DNA of 64,000 nucleotides from Thermoactinomyces mirandus (GCF_013868055.1 NZ_JACEOL010000014.1:1-64000), one strand, 5' to 3'; counted from the first letter of the stretch, positions 7,852-18,363 are shown. Numbers and translations: made by a program. The notes: a model not told the origin generated them from the sequence alone.

Positions 7852-9126
7852 TTGGGTAACTTGCGAGAAGAATCGTTGCGATTGCACCGGGAAATGCGGG
7901 GTAAATTGACTGTGCAATCCAAAGTTCCGGTTGACACGGCATATGATCTCAGTCTTGCTTACTCGCCTGGAGTGGCGGAGCCTTGCAGGGAAATTCATGG
8001 TCAGTTGGACGCAATCTATGATTATACATCAAAAGGGAATTTGGTGGCTGTCGTTACTGATGGTACGGCTGTCCTTGGACTCGGGAATATTGGTCCGGAA
8101 GCAGCCATGCCGGTGATGGAAGGGAAAGCTGTTCTGTTTAAATCCTTTGCCGGTGTGGATGCATTTCCAATCTGTTTGGATACTACTGAAATTGATAAAA
8201 TCGTGGAAACTGTCAAATTAATGTCACCTACGTTTGGCGGAGTCAACCTGGAAGATATCGCTGCACCGAATTGTTTTATCATTGAAGAGCGACTGAAAAA
8301 AGAACTGGACATTCCTGTTTTTCATGATGACCAACACGGCACGGCGATTGTTACACTGGCCGGGCTGATCAATGCGCTCAAGGTTGTCGGAAAGAAAATG
8401 GAAGAGATCCGTGTCGTAGCCAATGGTGCAGGTGCGGCAGGAATTGCAATTATTCAGCTGCTGATCAGGATGGGTGTTCGGGATGTTATTATGTGTGACA
8501 GCAAAGGGGCCATTTATCAGGGACGTCCTTACGGGATGAATCCAATCAAGGAAAAAGTGGCCGAAATTACAAACCAGAGTCTCAAACGCGGAGAACTGGC
8601 CGATGTCATCAAAGACGCGGATGTCTTTATCGGCGTTTCCGTCGAGGGAGCCGTTACCCCTGAAATGGTACAGTTGATGAACAAAGATCCGATTATATTT
8701 GCCATGGCCAATCCGGTTCCGGAAATTATGCCCGAGGAGGCAAAAAAGGCCGGTGCGAAAGTGGTTGGTACCGGGCGCTCCGACTTCCCAAACCAGGTGA
8801 ATAACGTGCTCGCGTTTCCGGGGATTTTTCGCGGGGCTCTGGATGTAAGGGCAAAAGCGATTAACGATGAAATGAAAATCGCCGCTGCTTATGGCATTGC
8901 CAGCCTGATCGAAGAACATGAATTGCATCCGGACTATGTGATCCCGGCACCGTTTGATCCGCGCGTGGCACCAAAAGTGGCCATGGAAGTTGCCAAAAAG
9001 GCAATGGAAACGGGAGAAGCCAGGATTGTCGTCGATCCGGAAATTATTTATCAAAAAACGAAACAATTGACCAGAAAACAAGTCTGTGAATGTGAAAAAA
9101 CCCCAGTGAAAGGATTCGCTGATTAA
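7852..9126 (+). CDS. ytsJ: NAD(P)-dependent malic enzyme
   Basis: 424 residues, oxidative decarboxylation of malate to pyruvate. The N-terminal motif AYDLSLAYSPGVAEP carries the catalytic Tyr, and KAVLFKSFAGVDAFP the catalytic Lys. DDQHGTAIVTLAGL is the malate and metal site. The Rossmann fold starts at VANGAGAAGIAI near residue 190. Length and sequence fit the short bacterial type represented by YtsJ of B. subtilis, which sits at the same place before accD. Start is TTG with AAGGAGAG eight bases upstream. The C-terminus is unusual in having two close cysteines (QVCECEK). Cofactor preference cannot be read from the sequence. Confidence 0.93.
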   Translation: MGNLREESLRLHREMRGKLTVQSKVPVDTAYDLSLAYSPGVAEPCREIHGQLDAIYDYTSKGNLVAVVTDGTAVLGLGNIGPEAAMPVMEGKAVLFKSFAGVDAFPICLDTTEIDKIVETVKLMSPTFGGVNLEDIAAPNCFIIEERLKKELDIPVFHDDQHGTAIVTLAGLINALKVVGKKMEEIRVVANGAGAAGIAIIQLLIRMGVRDVIMCDSKGAIYQGRPYGMNPIKEKVAEITNQSLKRGELADVIKDADVFIGVSVEGAVTPEMVQLMNKDPIIFAMANPVPEIMPEEAKKAGAKVVGTGRSDFPNQVNNVLAFPGIFRGALDVRAKAINDEMKIAAAYGIASLIEEHELHPDYVIPAPFDPRVAPKVAMEVAKKAMETGEARIVVDPEIIYQKTKQLTRKQVCECEKTPVKGFAD

Positions 9127-9134
9127 TTAAAGTG

Positions 9135-9218
9135 GCTCTAGCCGGGTAACCGCCTCCTTTCCAAATGGTTGATCCCCATTGGAAAGTGAAGCGATTACTC
9201 GGATTTGGGAGCTTTTTT
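9135..9218 (+). terminator. Long hairpin terminator after malic enzyme
   Basis: GCTC (9135-9138) pairs with GAGC (9209-9212). Inside it CCGGGTAACCGC pairs imperfectly with GCGATTACTCGG, and an inner arm CTTTCCAAATGG pairs with CCATTGGAAAG with one bulge. The structure runs into TTTTTT (9213-9218). It is unusually long for a terminator. Confidence 0.65.
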
Positions 9219-9277
9219 GGACAAAAGACGGATTCATTCATTGGATCTATCATTCTGTTTGTGATATTAAATGGGGG

Positions 9278-9324
9278 ACCCCTGTGCAAAAAAGACTGAT
9301 AAAAGACTGAATATAATCAGGGGT
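9278..9324 (+). promoter_or_regulatory. Possible accD promoter inside an inverted repeat
   Basis: A TATAAT (9312-9317) lies between two arms, ACCCCTG (9278-9284) and CAGGGGT (9318-9324), which are exact inverted repeats. The -35 position is poor. The FapR consensus that controls lipid genes in B. subtilis is not seen here. The rest of 9219-9458 shows no gene. Confidence 0.3.
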
Positions 9325-9458
9325 TTGTCCATACATTATCTGAATGAAAGGGATGGACAGACATATTTTTGCCGGTTGTTTCGATTGGCACTGTGAATCA
9401 TAATAAAAGCGGGAACTTGACTGAAGCAACGAGAAAGTTTCCTAAAGAAGGTGTTAAC

Positions 9459-10316
9459 GTGTTACGAGATTTATTCAGGAAACAGAAAAAGTACGCAACC
9501 ATTCCTTCAGAACAGGTGAAAAAGGATATTCCCGAAGGAATTATGCAAAAATGCCCCAAATGCAGAGAAATCTTGATTACAAAAGAACTGGAAAAAAATC
9601 TGAACGTTTGTAAGGCTTGCGATTACCATTTTTCCATGTCTGCGTGGGAACGCATAGAATCATTGGTTGATACCGGATGTTTTGTGGAATATGATCAGGA
9701 TTTGCAGTCTGAAGATCCTTTGCAATTTCCTGGTTACCGTAATAAATTGCAAAAGGATATGGAAAAAACCAAATTGAATGAAGCAGTCGTAACCGGTGAA
9801 GGGTATATAGGCGGTTACCCGGTTGTATTGGGTGTGATGGATTCACGTTTCCGCATGGGAAGCATGGGTTCTGTGGCAGGGGAGAAAATCGCCCGTGCTG
9901 CCGAAAAGGCTGTGCAAAAAAGATTTCCTTTTATACTTTTTGCTGCTTCAGGAGGGGCACGCATGCAGGAGGGAGTTCTCTCCCTGATGCAGATGGCGAA
10001 AACCAGTGCCGCTTTACAGAAAATGAATCGTCACCGATTGTTGTTTGTTTCGGTGTTGACCAATCCGACGACGGGAGGCGTTTCGGCAAGTTTTGCTTCT
10101 CTGGGTGATATCAATATTGCTGAACCAGGTGCACTGATCGGTTTTGCCGGCCGGCGGGTGATTGAACAGACGGTCCGCCAAAAGTTGCCGGATGATTTTC
10201 AGACAGCCGAGTTCTTGCTGAAACACGGGCAGTTGGATCAAGTAGTTCCTCGTTCGAAGATGCGTGAAACACTGATACGCATACTGGATATTCACGCTGA
10301 TCGGAGGGAAGCTTGA
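9459..10316 (+). CDS. accD: Acetyl-CoA carboxylase carboxyltransferase subunit beta
   Basis: 285 residues from GTG 9459, equal to the start of known AccD proteins ([18 protein letters not shown]). The frame is open further upstream to 9369 but that extension is not family sequence, and AAGAAGGTG precedes the chosen GTG. A four-cysteine zinc ribbon (CPKC...CKAC, residues about 32-54) is followed by the crotonase-fold carboxyltransferase domain with SGGARMQEG and [12 protein letters not shown]. It pairs with AccA to transfer CO2 from carboxybiotin to acetyl-CoA, the first step of fatty acid synthesis. Its stop codon overlaps the accA ATG at one base. Confidence 0.96.
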   Translation: MLRDLFRKQKKYATIPSEQVKKDIPEGIMQKCPKCREILITKELEKNLNVCKACDYHFSMSAWERIESLVDTGCFVEYDQDLQSEDPLQFPGYRNKLQKDMEKTKLNEAVVTGEGYIGGYPVVLGVMDSRFRMGSMGSVAGEKIARAAEKAVQKRFPFILFAASGGARMQEGVLSLMQMAKTSAALQKMNRHRLLFVSVLTNPTTGGVSASFASLGDINIAEPGALIGFAGRRVIEQTVRQKLPDDFQTAEFLLKHGQLDQVVPRSKMRETLIRILDIHADRREA

Positions 10317-11284
10317 TGAAAAATAATTATTTGCCATTTGAGAGACCATTGTTGGAATTAAAAGAAAAAATTGCTGAACTTGAAAAGTTTTCACAGCAAA
10401 AAGGGATAGATTTGTCGGATGAAATTCAAACCTTGCAAAACAAGGCAACCAATTTGGAAAAGCAAATTTACAAAAATCTGACAACCTGGCAAAAAGTACA
10501 GATTGCCCGCCATGCCAGCCGTCCAACGACAATGCACTATATCCGTACCATTTTTACCGATTTCATGGAATTGCATGGAGATCGTCTTTATGGCGATGAT
10601 CCGGCAATCGTGGGCGGAATTGCCAAATTGGATGGCCGCCCTGTAACCGTGATTGGACATGAGCGGGGAACCGGCACGAAAGAAAAAATTGCCCGCAATT
10701 TTGGGATGCCTCATCCCGAAGGTTACCGCAAGGCACTCCGTTTAATGCAGCAAGCCAATAAATTTGGTCGTCCGATCATTACGTTTATTGATACGCAAGG
10801 CGCCCATCCCGGGATGGAGGCAGAAGAACGGGGACAGAGCGAGGCAATTGCTCGAAATCTGCGGGAGATGGCCGGTTTTTCCGTTCCAATTGTTTGTGTG
10901 GTTACCGGTGAAGGAGGAAGCGGCGGGGCATTGGCAATCGGCGTCGGAAACCGTCTGTTGATGCTGGAGCATGCTTACTATTCCGTGATCACTCCGGAAG
11001 GAGCGGCTGCGATTTTGTGGCGGGATGCAACGAAAGCGCAGGAGGCTGCAGAAGCTTTGAAAATTACGTCTGCTGACCTGAAATCATTGGGTATTATTGA
11101 CGAAATTATTTCAGAACCAAAAGGTGGAGCTCATAAAGATCCCGTGTTACAATCTAAATATATTAAACAAGCCATTATTAAACATTTATCTCCATTACTT
11201 TCCATGTCAGAGGAAGAATTGATTGGAGATCGATACCAAAAATATGCTATGATCGGTGAGTATACTTTACTTACCAAAATGTAG
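10316..11284 (+). CDS. accA: Acetyl-CoA carboxylase carboxyltransferase subunit alpha
   Basis: 322 residues, normal for AccA. An N-terminal helical region precedes the carboxyltransferase core with [25 protein letters not shown] and [14 protein letters not shown], the last forming the oxyanion/CoA site. The ATG at 10316 follows GGAGGG by seven bases and overlaps the accD stop. A TTG directly before it is also in frame but less likely. accD and accA form a coupled pair, as in B. subtilis. Confidence 0.96.
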   Translation: MKNNYLPFERPLLELKEKIAELEKFSQQKGIDLSDEIQTLQNKATNLEKQIYKNLTTWQKVQIARHASRPTTMHYIRTIFTDFMELHGDRLYGDDPAIVGGIAKLDGRPVTVIGHERGTGTKEKIARNFGMPHPEGYRKALRLMQQANKFGRPIITFIDTQGAHPGMEAEERGQSEAIARNLREMAGFSVPIVCVVTGEGGSGGALAIGVGNRLLMLEHAYYSVITPEGAAAILWRDATKAQEAAEALKITSADLKSLGIIDEIISEPKGGAHKDPVLQSKYIKQAIIKHLSPLLSMSEEELIGDRYQKYAMIGEYTLLTKM

Positions 11285-11291
11285 AACCACT

Positions 11292-11310
11292 TAACCCTAT
11301 ACGGGTTATC

Positions 11311-11315
<5 letters not shown>
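11292..11315 (+). terminator. Short terminator after accA
   Basis: TAACCC (11292-11297) pairs with GGGTTA (11303-11308) around a five-base loop, followed by TCTTTTTG. The stem is short, so termination may be partial, allowing some read-through to pfkA. Confidence 0.5.
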
Positions 11316-12341
<1,026 letters not shown>

Positions 12342-12366
12342 CTTTGGTTAGGGGTTGAATACTGGA

Positions 12367-14121
12367 ATGCTGCGCAAAACAAAGATCATATGTACCATTG
12401 GCCCGGCAAGTGAAGATATTTCCATGTTAAAAACATTGATGAGAAATGGCATGGATGTTGCCCGGCTAAACTTTTCGCATGGTTCACATGAAGAACATGA
12501 GCAGCGGATTTTAGGGATTCGGAAAGCGTCAGAAGAAGAAGGGAAAAATATTGCCATTTTGCTGGATACAAAGGGACCTGAAATCCGCACCGGCGATTTG
12601 AAAGAAAGTGAGGCGACATTGGTTGCCGGAGAAAAGATCATTCTAACGTCGAAGCCCATCCTGGGAGACGAAAAACGCATCTCGGTTTCCTACGAAGGGT
12701 TGCCGCAAGATGTAAACCCGGGTTCCACCATTCTGATTGATGACGGGCTGATCGGATTGAAGGTGGATCGGGTTGAAGGCACGGAGATTTATTGCACAAT
12801 TAAAAACGGCGGTGTCATAAAAAGCCGGAAAGGTGTAAATATCCCCGGAGTCAAGATCAACCTGCCAGGCATTACAAAAAAAGATGAAGAAGATATTATC
12901 TTTGGGATCAGGCATGGGGCTGATTTTATTGCGGCTTCTTTTGTGCGAAAACCGCAGGATGTTTTGGAAATCCGGAAAATCCTAGAGGAATATCAAACCA
13001 ATATCCCGATTATATCCAAAATCGAGAATCAGGAGGGAATTAAAAATCTCGATTCCATCCTGGAGGTCAGTGACGGATTAATGATTGCCCGGGGAGATCT
13101 TGGTGTCGAAATTCCGGCCGAAGATTTGCCGATTTTGCAAAAAGAGATGATTTATAAATGTAACCAGCTGGGAAAACCGGTGATCACGGCAACCCAGATG
13201 CTTGATTCCATGCAGCGCAATCCGAGACCTACCCGGGCAGAGACCTGTGATGTGGCTAATGCGATCCTGGATGGAACGGATGCGATTATGCTGTCAGGGG
13301 AAACGGCTGCCGGCAGGTATCCGGCAGAATCCGTCAGCACCATGGCCCGGATAGCCATTCGAACTGAAGCATCCCTGAGATATAAAGAACGGTTCCAGCA
13401 AAAAATCAGGGAAATGAGCCAGACCATTACCGAATCGATCAGTCAGGCTGTGGTTCAAACTTCCTACACACTGGAGTGTTCAGCGATCCTGACATCAACA
13501 GAATCAGGGTATACGGCGCGCATGGTTTCGAAATATCGTCCCAAAACTCCAATTATCGCTGTAACTCCGAACGAATCGACTTTAAAAAGATTACAGCTGG
13601 TATGGGGAGTTTACCCGGTAAAGGGGGCCGATGCCACCACAACGGATGAAATGTTTACCTCGGCCATCTCCACCTCTTTGGAAAACAATTATGTGAAACA
13701 GGGGGATCTGGTTGTTATTACTGCGGGGATTCCTGTGGGAAGATCAGGGAAAACGAATCTGATGAAAGTGCATGTGATTGGCGGAGTGATCGCTCAAGGG
13801 CAGGGAATCGGCAAAAAGGTAGTGGCCGGGCCTGTTGTCGTTGCCAACAGTGCGGATGAATTGAAACGGAAAATGGTGGATGGTGCCATTATTGTAACCC
13901 GCGGTACAGACAAAGAAATGGCGGAATGGTTTAATCAGGCGGCAGCCGTCATAACTGAGGAAGGCGGATTGACCTCACATGCAGCAGTGGTAGGCGTAAG
14001 CCTTGGAATCCCCATCGTTGTGGGCGTGGAAGATGCAACAAAACTCCTGGCTGCGGAAAAAGAGGTAACGGTTGATACAGATACCGGCCATATCTATTCG
14101 GGAATCGCAAAAATTCTGTAA
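12367..14121 (+). CDS. pyk: Pyruvate kinase with C-terminal PEP-utiliser domain
   Basis: 584 residues from ATG 12367 ([17 protein letters not shown]). A TTG 12 bases upstream is also in frame, but alignment to known Pyk starts favours the ATG. The barrel holds [37 protein letters not shown] and TATQMLDSM, the potassium, magnesium and PEP sites. After the regulatory C-domain, about 110 extra residues ([20 protein letters not shown] with a phosphohistidine-type His) form the mobile domain typical of Bacillus pyruvate kinases. It lies 25 bases behind pfkA and ends at a strong terminator. Confidence 0.97.
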   Translation: MLRKTKIICTIGPASEDISMLKTLMRNGMDVARLNFSHGSHEEHEQRILGIRKASEEEGKNIAILLDTKGPEIRTGDLKESEATLVAGEKIILTSKPILGDEKRISVSYEGLPQDVNPGSTILIDDGLIGLKVDRVEGTEIYCTIKNGGVIKSRKGVNIPGVKINLPGITKKDEEDIIFGIRHGADFIAASFVRKPQDVLEIRKILEEYQTNIPIISKIENQEGIKNLDSILEVSDGLMIARGDLGVEIPAEDLPILQKEMIYKCNQLGKPVITATQMLDSMQRNPRPTRAETCDVANAILDGTDAIMLSGETAAGRYPAESVSTMARIAIRTEASLRYKERFQQKIREMSQTITESISQAVVQTSYTLECSAILTSTESGYTARMVSKYRPKTPIIAVTPNESTLKRLQLVWGVYPVKGADATTTDEMFTSAISTSLENNYVKQGDLVVITAGIPVGRSGKTNLMKVHVIGGVIAQGQGIGKKVVAGPVVVANSADELKRKMVDGAIIVTRGTDKEMAEWFNQAAAVITEEGGLTSHAAVVGVSLGIPIVVGVEDATKLLAAEKEVTVDTDTGHIYSGIAKIL

Positions 14122-14128
14122 AACAAAG

Positions 14129-14153
14129 AGCGCTGGAAAGACCAGCGCTTTTC
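14129..14153 (+). terminator. Rho-independent terminator after pyk
   Basis: AGCGCTGG (14129-14136) pairs perfectly with CCAGCGCT (14142-14149) over a five-base loop and is followed by TTTTC. Confidence 0.85.
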
Positions 14154-14156
14154 ATA

Positions 14157-14255
14157 TTAGTGCAGATAAATGAATGTGATTGGAACCAATCCTAGACGAG
14201 GGTATACCCACCAGCGAAGTTTTCTCCGTATTTTTCTTTTCTTTCTAAGGCTCAT
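14157..14255 (-). CDS. Very small basic protein, possibly metal-regulated
   Basis: A 32-residue frame starts at ATG 14255 with a strong ribosome site (GGGAGGGA, five bases away) and ends at TAA 14157-14159. The first half is extremely basic (LRKKRKIRRKLRWW), the second half hydrophobic (GLVPITFIYLH), so it could be a membrane-anchored basic peptide. A perfect 9-bp palindrome resembling a Fur-family operator lies 32-54 bases upstream. B. subtilis has Fur-controlled small basic proteins (FbpA, FbpB, FbpC), but I cannot claim homology. The frame is short, so chance remains possible. Confidence 0.5.
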   Translation of the reverse strand: MSLRKKRKIRRKLRWWVYPRLGLVPITFIYLH

Positions 14256-14286
14256 CAATGTCCCTCCCTTTTTAGATTGTTGTGCG

Positions 14287-14309
14287 AATGAGAATGGGTT
14301 ATTCTCATT
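14287..14309 (-). promoter_or_regulatory. Fur-like palindromic operator
   Basis: AATGAGAAT and ATTCTCATT are perfect 9-base inverted repeats separated by GGGTT. The arms resemble half-sites of Fur-family regulators. The spacing differs from the standard 7-1-7 Fur box. On the minus strand it overlaps a CATAAT -10-like hexamer (14312-14307) in front of the small basic ORF. It also lies about 130 bases upstream of the plus-strand thioesterase gene. Confidence 0.5.
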
Positions 14310-14442
14310 ATGTGAGAAGAAGATTTGAAATATGTGTCAGGGGAAGCTCCGTCGATTTGTATTTGCTAAGGATATTATAAAAACAGGTTTATCATTAAGA
14401 CAATATGTCAAATGTCTTAAATAAGTGCCTGGAGGTAGTAAT

Positions 14443-14877
14443 ATGATGGAAAATCTGGCAGAAACTAAATTGCGCGTTCGTTATCAGGAAACTGATCAAA
14501 TGGGCGTGGTTTATCACGCAAATTATCTGGTATGGTTTGAAGTAGGTCGTACCGAAATGATGAGAGAACGCGGTTTTTCATACAAGGATCTGGAGGCAAG
14601 GGGATTATTGCTGCCCGTAGTGGATATTCACTGTAAGTATGAGTACCCGGCCCGGTATGACGACCCGGTAATTGTCCGTACAAAAATCGGTGAATTTAAC
14701 CGGAGCAAGATCATTTTTTCCTATGAAGTGATTCACCAGGAAACAGGCAGGCGCCTGGCAAAAGGGGAATCAATTCATCTGTGGGTAAATCAGGAAATGA
14801 AACGGGTTAATCTCAAACACTCTTTCCCTGAACTTTACATGCAGTTGTCCCGCCTGACTGCAAAAGGAGGAGAATAA
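14443..14877 (+). CDS. Acyl-CoA thioesterase, hot-dog fold (YbgC/4-hydroxybenzoyl-CoA type)
   Basis: 144 residues with the family signature RYQETDQMGVVYHANYLVWF, in which the Asp is catalytic, followed by EVGRTEMMRERG. Such enzymes hydrolyse acyl-CoA thioesters in the cytoplasm. The substrate cannot be told. The ATG at 14443 is placed by GGAGG seven bases upstream, and an upstream in-frame GTG (14425) precedes that site and is rejected. The stop lies just before fxsA, whose ribosome site overlaps the end of this gene, so the two are co-transcribed. Confidence 0.88.
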   Translation: MMENLAETKLRVRYQETDQMGVVYHANYLVWFEVGRTEMMRERGFSYKDLEARGLLLPVVDIHCKYEYPARYDDPVIVRTKIGEFNRSKIIFSYEVIHQETGRRLAKGESIHLWVNQEMKRVNLKHSFPELYMQLSRLTAKGGE

Positions 14878-14880
14878 TTG

Positions 14881-15273
14881 ATGCTGTGGGTGATCATCGG
14901 CTTGATCATTTTGCTTCCAATCGTGGAAATTTGGGGACTGATTACGGTTGGGGGATGGATTGGGACTTTTCCTACCATTATATTGGTCATTCTGGTAGGT
15001 GTGCTTGGCGGTTACCTGGCAAAACGGGAAGGATGGAATACTTACCGGCTGGCAATGATCCAGCTGAATAACGGGGAGCTGCCGGCTGAAGCTTTGCTGG
15101 ATGGAGTCTGCATATTGTCGGGAGGAATTTTGCTGATCACGCCCGGGTTCTTTAGCGATATCGCCGGGTTTTTACTGGTATTTCCCTATACCCGCGCCAT
15201 TGTCAAGCATCTGTTGAAACGCTGGTTGAAAAAGAAACTGGAAAACGGCGAAATCATCTGGTACCGGCGATAA
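14881..15273 (+). CDS. fxsA: FxsA family membrane protein
   Basis: 130 residues with hydrophobic segments at about 1-20, 25-45 and 75-100. FxsA features are LLPIVEIWGL at the start, GVLGGYLAKREGWNTYR, and GGILLITPGFFSDIAGFLLV followed by PYTR. E. coli FxsA suppresses F exclusion of phage T7. The role in Bacillales is unknown. The ATG at 14881 follows AGGAGG by 10 bases. A TTG immediately before (14878) is equally spaced for initiation and cannot be excluded. Confidence 0.88.
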   Translation: MLWVIIGLIILLPIVEIWGLITVGGWIGTFPTIILVILVGVLGGYLAKREGWNTYRLAMIQLNNGELPAEALLDGVCILSGGILLITPGFFSDIAGFLLVFPYTRAIVKHLLKRWLKKKLENGEIIWYRR

Positions 15274-15369
15274 AAACGGGCATGATTAGATGGTTGTAAG
15301 AGTTTTCCGGCAAAAATCCGGTCAAGCTTCCCATGCTGACATCAGGGTTAATGTCCCGCCAAATATCAA

Positions 15370-15398
15370 AAGCATGGAGAAAAACGGTCTCCATGCTT
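15370..15398. terminator. Bidirectional terminator between fxsA and ytvI
   Basis: AAGCATGGAG (15370-15379) and CTCCATGCTT (15389-15398) form a perfect 10-bp stem between convergent genes. On the plus strand it is followed by ATTCATATTTTT, on the minus strand by TTTGATATTT. The ytvI stop codon lies inside the stem. Confidence 0.75.
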
Positions 15399-16545
15399 AT
15401 TCATATTTTTGGCGAGAGGGCCATTTTTGATTGCCGATAATATATCTCCAGATATCCTGAAACACATGGGTCCGATGGAGTGCTATCAAAATAACAATCG
15501 TGACCGGACCTAACACCAGTCCAAGAATCCCGAACAGTTTCAGACCCACAAAAAGGGAAATTAAAGTGAGCAGCGGATCAATTCCAACATTGCTGGCGAC
15601 CAGTTTTGGCTCCAGGAACTGGCGGAAAATGATAATGATTCCATAAACGATGGTCAACCCTATTGCCAAATACCAATTGCCCGTCAAAAACAGGTAAATG
15701 ATCCAGGGAACCAGTACTGCACCTACACCCAGATATGGCAACAAATCAACAAGCCCGATGATAAAAGCAATGGTAAATGCATAAGGGACATCCAAAATGG
15801 TAAGTCCGATAAACATGATTACAGCAGTTATAGTGATGAGGGTAATTTGCGCACGGACAAAACCGAATAACGCCCTTTTCAAATCGGCGGTAATATATTT
15901 GGCGGTCTTTAATATGTTTTTGGGTACGATTCTTATGATTTTGCGCCTTAAACGCGGCCAGTCCAGACCGATAAAAAGGGCTGCCAGGGTAATGAATACA
16001 AGTACAGTGATAATATAGGGAAGATCACTGATGAAACGCCCGATTCCGGCTACAATTTCCGTAATCAGTTCCGTACCCTTGTTGGCGATGATCCCGATGT
16101 TTTCCTGAATGCTGGCAGATATTCGCTGTTCGTGTTCCGGATTTCTTTCAAGGTATGTTTGCACGGTATCAATGATCCGCTGAAAGTCCGTATTTTCCTG
16201 TGTGAACATCTGAACGAAGGTTTGTCCCGTTTTTTCAATGATCGCAGGCAGAAAATCGGCAAGCTTGGTCAGCTCCACAACAATTTCGGCGACCAAAAAA
16301 ATGACCAGTGACAACAACAGGCTTAAAAGCAGCAATAGAATCATGGTGACCGCTGCCCACCGCGGAATCCTGGTTTTTCGTTCCAGCCACTTGACCATGG
16401 GCTCGATCAGCATCGCAATCAGCCATCCGATTACAAACGGATAGACAAGCGGCATCGTATAGGAAATCAACAAATATGTACCAAACAACGTGGCAATTAC
16501 CACAAAAGCTCTGAGGACGGGCCCTGCCCATTGAGGAAAGACCAT
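15397..16545 (-). CDS. ytvI: AI-2E family transporter-like sporulation membrane protein YtvI
   Basis: 382 residues with about seven or eight membrane helices in the AI-2E/PerM pattern: two pairs at the N-terminus, an extracellular helical stretch (about 110-165, DFQRIIDTVQTYLERNPEHEQ) and a C-terminal bundle holding DLLPYLGVGAVLVPW and GLVLGPVTIVI. YtvI lies at this position in B. subtilis and is annotated as a sporulation integral membrane protein, with unknown substrate. ATG 16545 is preceded by AGGAGG 11 bases away. It is monocistronic and converges on fxsA. Confidence 0.9.
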   Translation of the reverse strand: MVFPQWAGPVLRAFVVIATLFGTYLLISYTMPLVYPFVIGWLIAMLIEPMVKWLERKTRIPRWAAVTMILLLLLSLLLSLVIFLVAEIVVELTKLADFLPAIIEKTGQTFVQMFTQENTDFQRIIDTVQTYLERNPEHEQRISASIQENIGIIANKGTELITEIVAGIGRFISDLPYIITVLVFITLAALFIGLDWPRLRRKIIRIVPKNILKTAKYITADLKRALFGFVRAQITLITITAVIMFIGLTILDVPYAFTIAFIIGLVDLLPYLGVGAVLVPWIIYLFLTGNWYLAIGLTIVYGIIIIFRQFLEPKLVASNVGIDPLLTLISLFVGLKLFGILGLVLGPVTIVILIALHRTHVFQDIWRYIIGNQKWPSRQKYE

Positions 16546-16582
16546 CTGCCGGGTAACCTCCTAAAAACACATTCTTGTAAGT

Positions 16583-16609
16583 ATTATAGCACGGCCAAAT
16601 CATTGCCAA
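16583..16609 (-). promoter_or_regulatory. ytvI promoter
   Basis: Read on the minus strand, TTGGCA (16609-16604) is followed after 15 bases by TATAAT (16588-16583), which is preceded by TGC, making an extended -10. It lies 38 bases before the ytvI ATG. Confidence 0.55.
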
Positions 16610-16991
16610 TAAAGGAAATTCAAAACAAAAAATTCATAGGATTTATTAATCGCTAAATAATAATAAATATCAGGTGTGATAAATTGTTCAATTTATGATA
16701 AAATAAAAATCGACAAAAACGTATGGGCACTGCTGAAGGAAACTGAGCTGATACACATTCGTGTCAAATTACTGAACAAAAAAGCAAATTCTCAAAACAA
16801 ATATGTAGAAAAAATCTAAAATTTGTGTAAATACGAACAAGTAGTGTATTATCAGAAAAAATACTTTATAATCAATTAAGAGAATGATTGCTCATTCGTT
16901 TAAAATTTCTCAATTTAGCTTTCTTTAACTGGTTTCAAAGTAAAGCCGTAGTGCCCAAATAGTATAAATTTTTTTGTAAAGGAGCGATCAT
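16610..16991 (+). promoter_or_regulatory. Long AT-rich leader region of citZ
   Basis: About 380 bases without a gene. Candidate promoter elements are TTGTGT (16823-16828) with TATTAT (16847-16852) at 18-base spacing, and TATAAT at 16867-16872. I see no clear catabolite-responsive element or CcpC-type site. An AAAGGAG ribosome site closes the region just before the citZ ATG. Confidence 0.35.
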
Positions 16992-18104
16992 ATGACAATA
17001 GCCAGAGGCCTTGAAGGAGTAGTCGTTTGTAATTCGGAAATCAGTTCGATTGTCGATGGGGTTTTAACCTACCGCGGATATAATATTGATGATTTGGCAG
17101 ATAACGCAACCTTTGAAGAAGTCGCTTTTCTGCTGTGGAATGGCTATCTCCCGACCAAAGCGGAATTGGACCAGTTAAAGGAAAAACTGGAACAGCACGC
17201 TGAAGTCCCAAAAGCAGCCATCCATCAACTGAAAATGTTCCCTAAAGATGTACATCCGATGAGCGTATTGCGTACGGTTGTTTCATCACTGGCCCTTTTT
17301 GATGAAGAAGCAGAAGATAACAGCGTTGAAGCCAATAAAAACAAAGCCATCAAGTTGACAGCAAAAATCCCGACCGTTATTACCGCATATGCCAGAATCC
17401 AACAAGGTCTGGAACCTGTCGCACCAAAAAAAGGCCTGGGATTTGCTTCTAACTTTCTCTATATGCTGACTGGAAAAGAACCCACACCTGTTTCCGTAAA
17501 AGCTTTTGACAAAGCCCTTGTTCTGCACGCAGACCATGAATTGAATGCTTCAACATTTGCAGCCCGGGTAACAACCGGAACACTTTCTGACATTTACTCT
17601 GCGGTAACGACTGCTATCGGAACGTTAAAAGGCCCGTTGCACGGCGGTGCGAATGAACAGGTGATGGCGACATTGGAAGAAATCGCAACAATGGATCGGA
17701 TCCAGCCAGTGATCCAGGCCAAACTTGACAATAAAGAAAAAATCATGGGCTTTGGCCATCGCGTTTACAAAAACGGAGATCCCCGCGCCAAACATTTACG
17801 GGAAATGTCACGTCAGTTGGCCAGTCAGACTGGTGATACCAAATGGTTTGATATGTCTACAGAGATAGAAAAACTTGTTTATGAAAAGAAAGGTTTGCAG
17901 CCTAACGTAGATTTTTATTCTGCGACTGTTTATACTTATCTGGGGATTCCGAGAAAGTTATTTACACCGATTTTTGCGATGAGTCGGGTTACCGGATGGA
18001 CAGCCCATATTCTGGAACAATACGCTCACAACCGTCTCATTCGCCCGCGGGCCGAATATGTTGGAAAAACCAACCAGGTTTATGTTTCGGTTGATCAACG
18101 TTAA
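16992..18104 (+). CDS. citZ: Citrate synthase
   Basis: 370 residues, type II-like small citrate synthase of Gram-positive bacteria, condensing acetyl-CoA and oxaloacetate. Sequence marks are VDGVLTYRGYNIDDLA at the start, PLHGGANEQVMATLEE and GFGHRVYKNGDPRAKHLR with the catalytic His residues, and DFYSATVYTYLGIP with the catalytic Asp. ATG follows AAAGGAGCG. It heads the citZ-icd-mdh group found in Bacillus. Confidence 0.96.
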   Translation: MTIARGLEGVVVCNSEISSIVDGVLTYRGYNIDDLADNATFEEVAFLLWNGYLPTKAELDQLKEKLEQHAEVPKAAIHQLKMFPKDVHPMSVLRTVVSSLALFDEEAEDNSVEANKNKAIKLTAKIPTVITAYARIQQGLEPVAPKKGLGFASNFLYMLTGKEPTPVSVKAFDKALVLHADHELNASTFAARVTTGTLSDIYSAVTTAIGTLKGPLHGGANEQVMATLEEIATMDRIQPVIQAKLDNKEKIMGFGHRVYKNGDPRAKHLREMSRQLASQTGDTKWFDMSTEIEKLVYEKKGLQPNVDFYSATVYTYLGIPRKLFTPIFAMSRVTGWTAHILEQYAHNRLIRPRAEYVGKTNQVYVSVDQR

Positions 18105-18140
18105 TCCCGGTTTGATGGTGATTCTTAAACATAAGCAGCA

Positions 18141-18175
18141 GAAAGCAAGTTTTTTGCAGGAAGAGGCTTGCTTTC
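18141..18175 (+). other. Hairpin downstream of citZ
   Basis: GAAAGCAAG (18141-18149) and CTTGCTTTC (18167-18175) pair perfectly over a 17-base loop. No U-tract follows, so it may be an mRNA 3'-end stabiliser or a processing site rather than a terminator. Confidence 0.45.
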
Positions 18176-18309
18176 TCGCAAATTTGACAGATTTTTGGTA
18201 CAATCAGGTTGCTGTGTATGAAAAATACAAAAAATGCAGTTATTTACGTAAGGGTTTTCTTGAATACAGGAAGCCCGCCACTTCAATAGTAAATCAAAGT
18301 TGTATTGGA

Positions 18310-18337
18310 GGGACGGGTGAAGAATCCTGTCCCTTTT
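18310..18337 (+). terminator. Attenuator-like terminator just upstream of icd
   Basis: GGGACGGG (18310-18317) pairs with CCTGTCCC (18326-18333) over eight bases and is followed by TTTT. It lies only 26 bases before the icd ATG. Either citZ transcripts end here and icd has its own promoter, as known for B. subtilis icd, or it attenuates read-through. Confidence 0.55.
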
Positions 18338-18363
18338 GATCATTTAAAGGAGTGTGAATCATA

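Noticed and set aside
8224-9081. 285-codon minus-strand ORF opposite the malic enzyme
   Set aside because: Antisense shadow rich in Phe, His and Asn; the plus-strand gene has all malic enzyme motifs.
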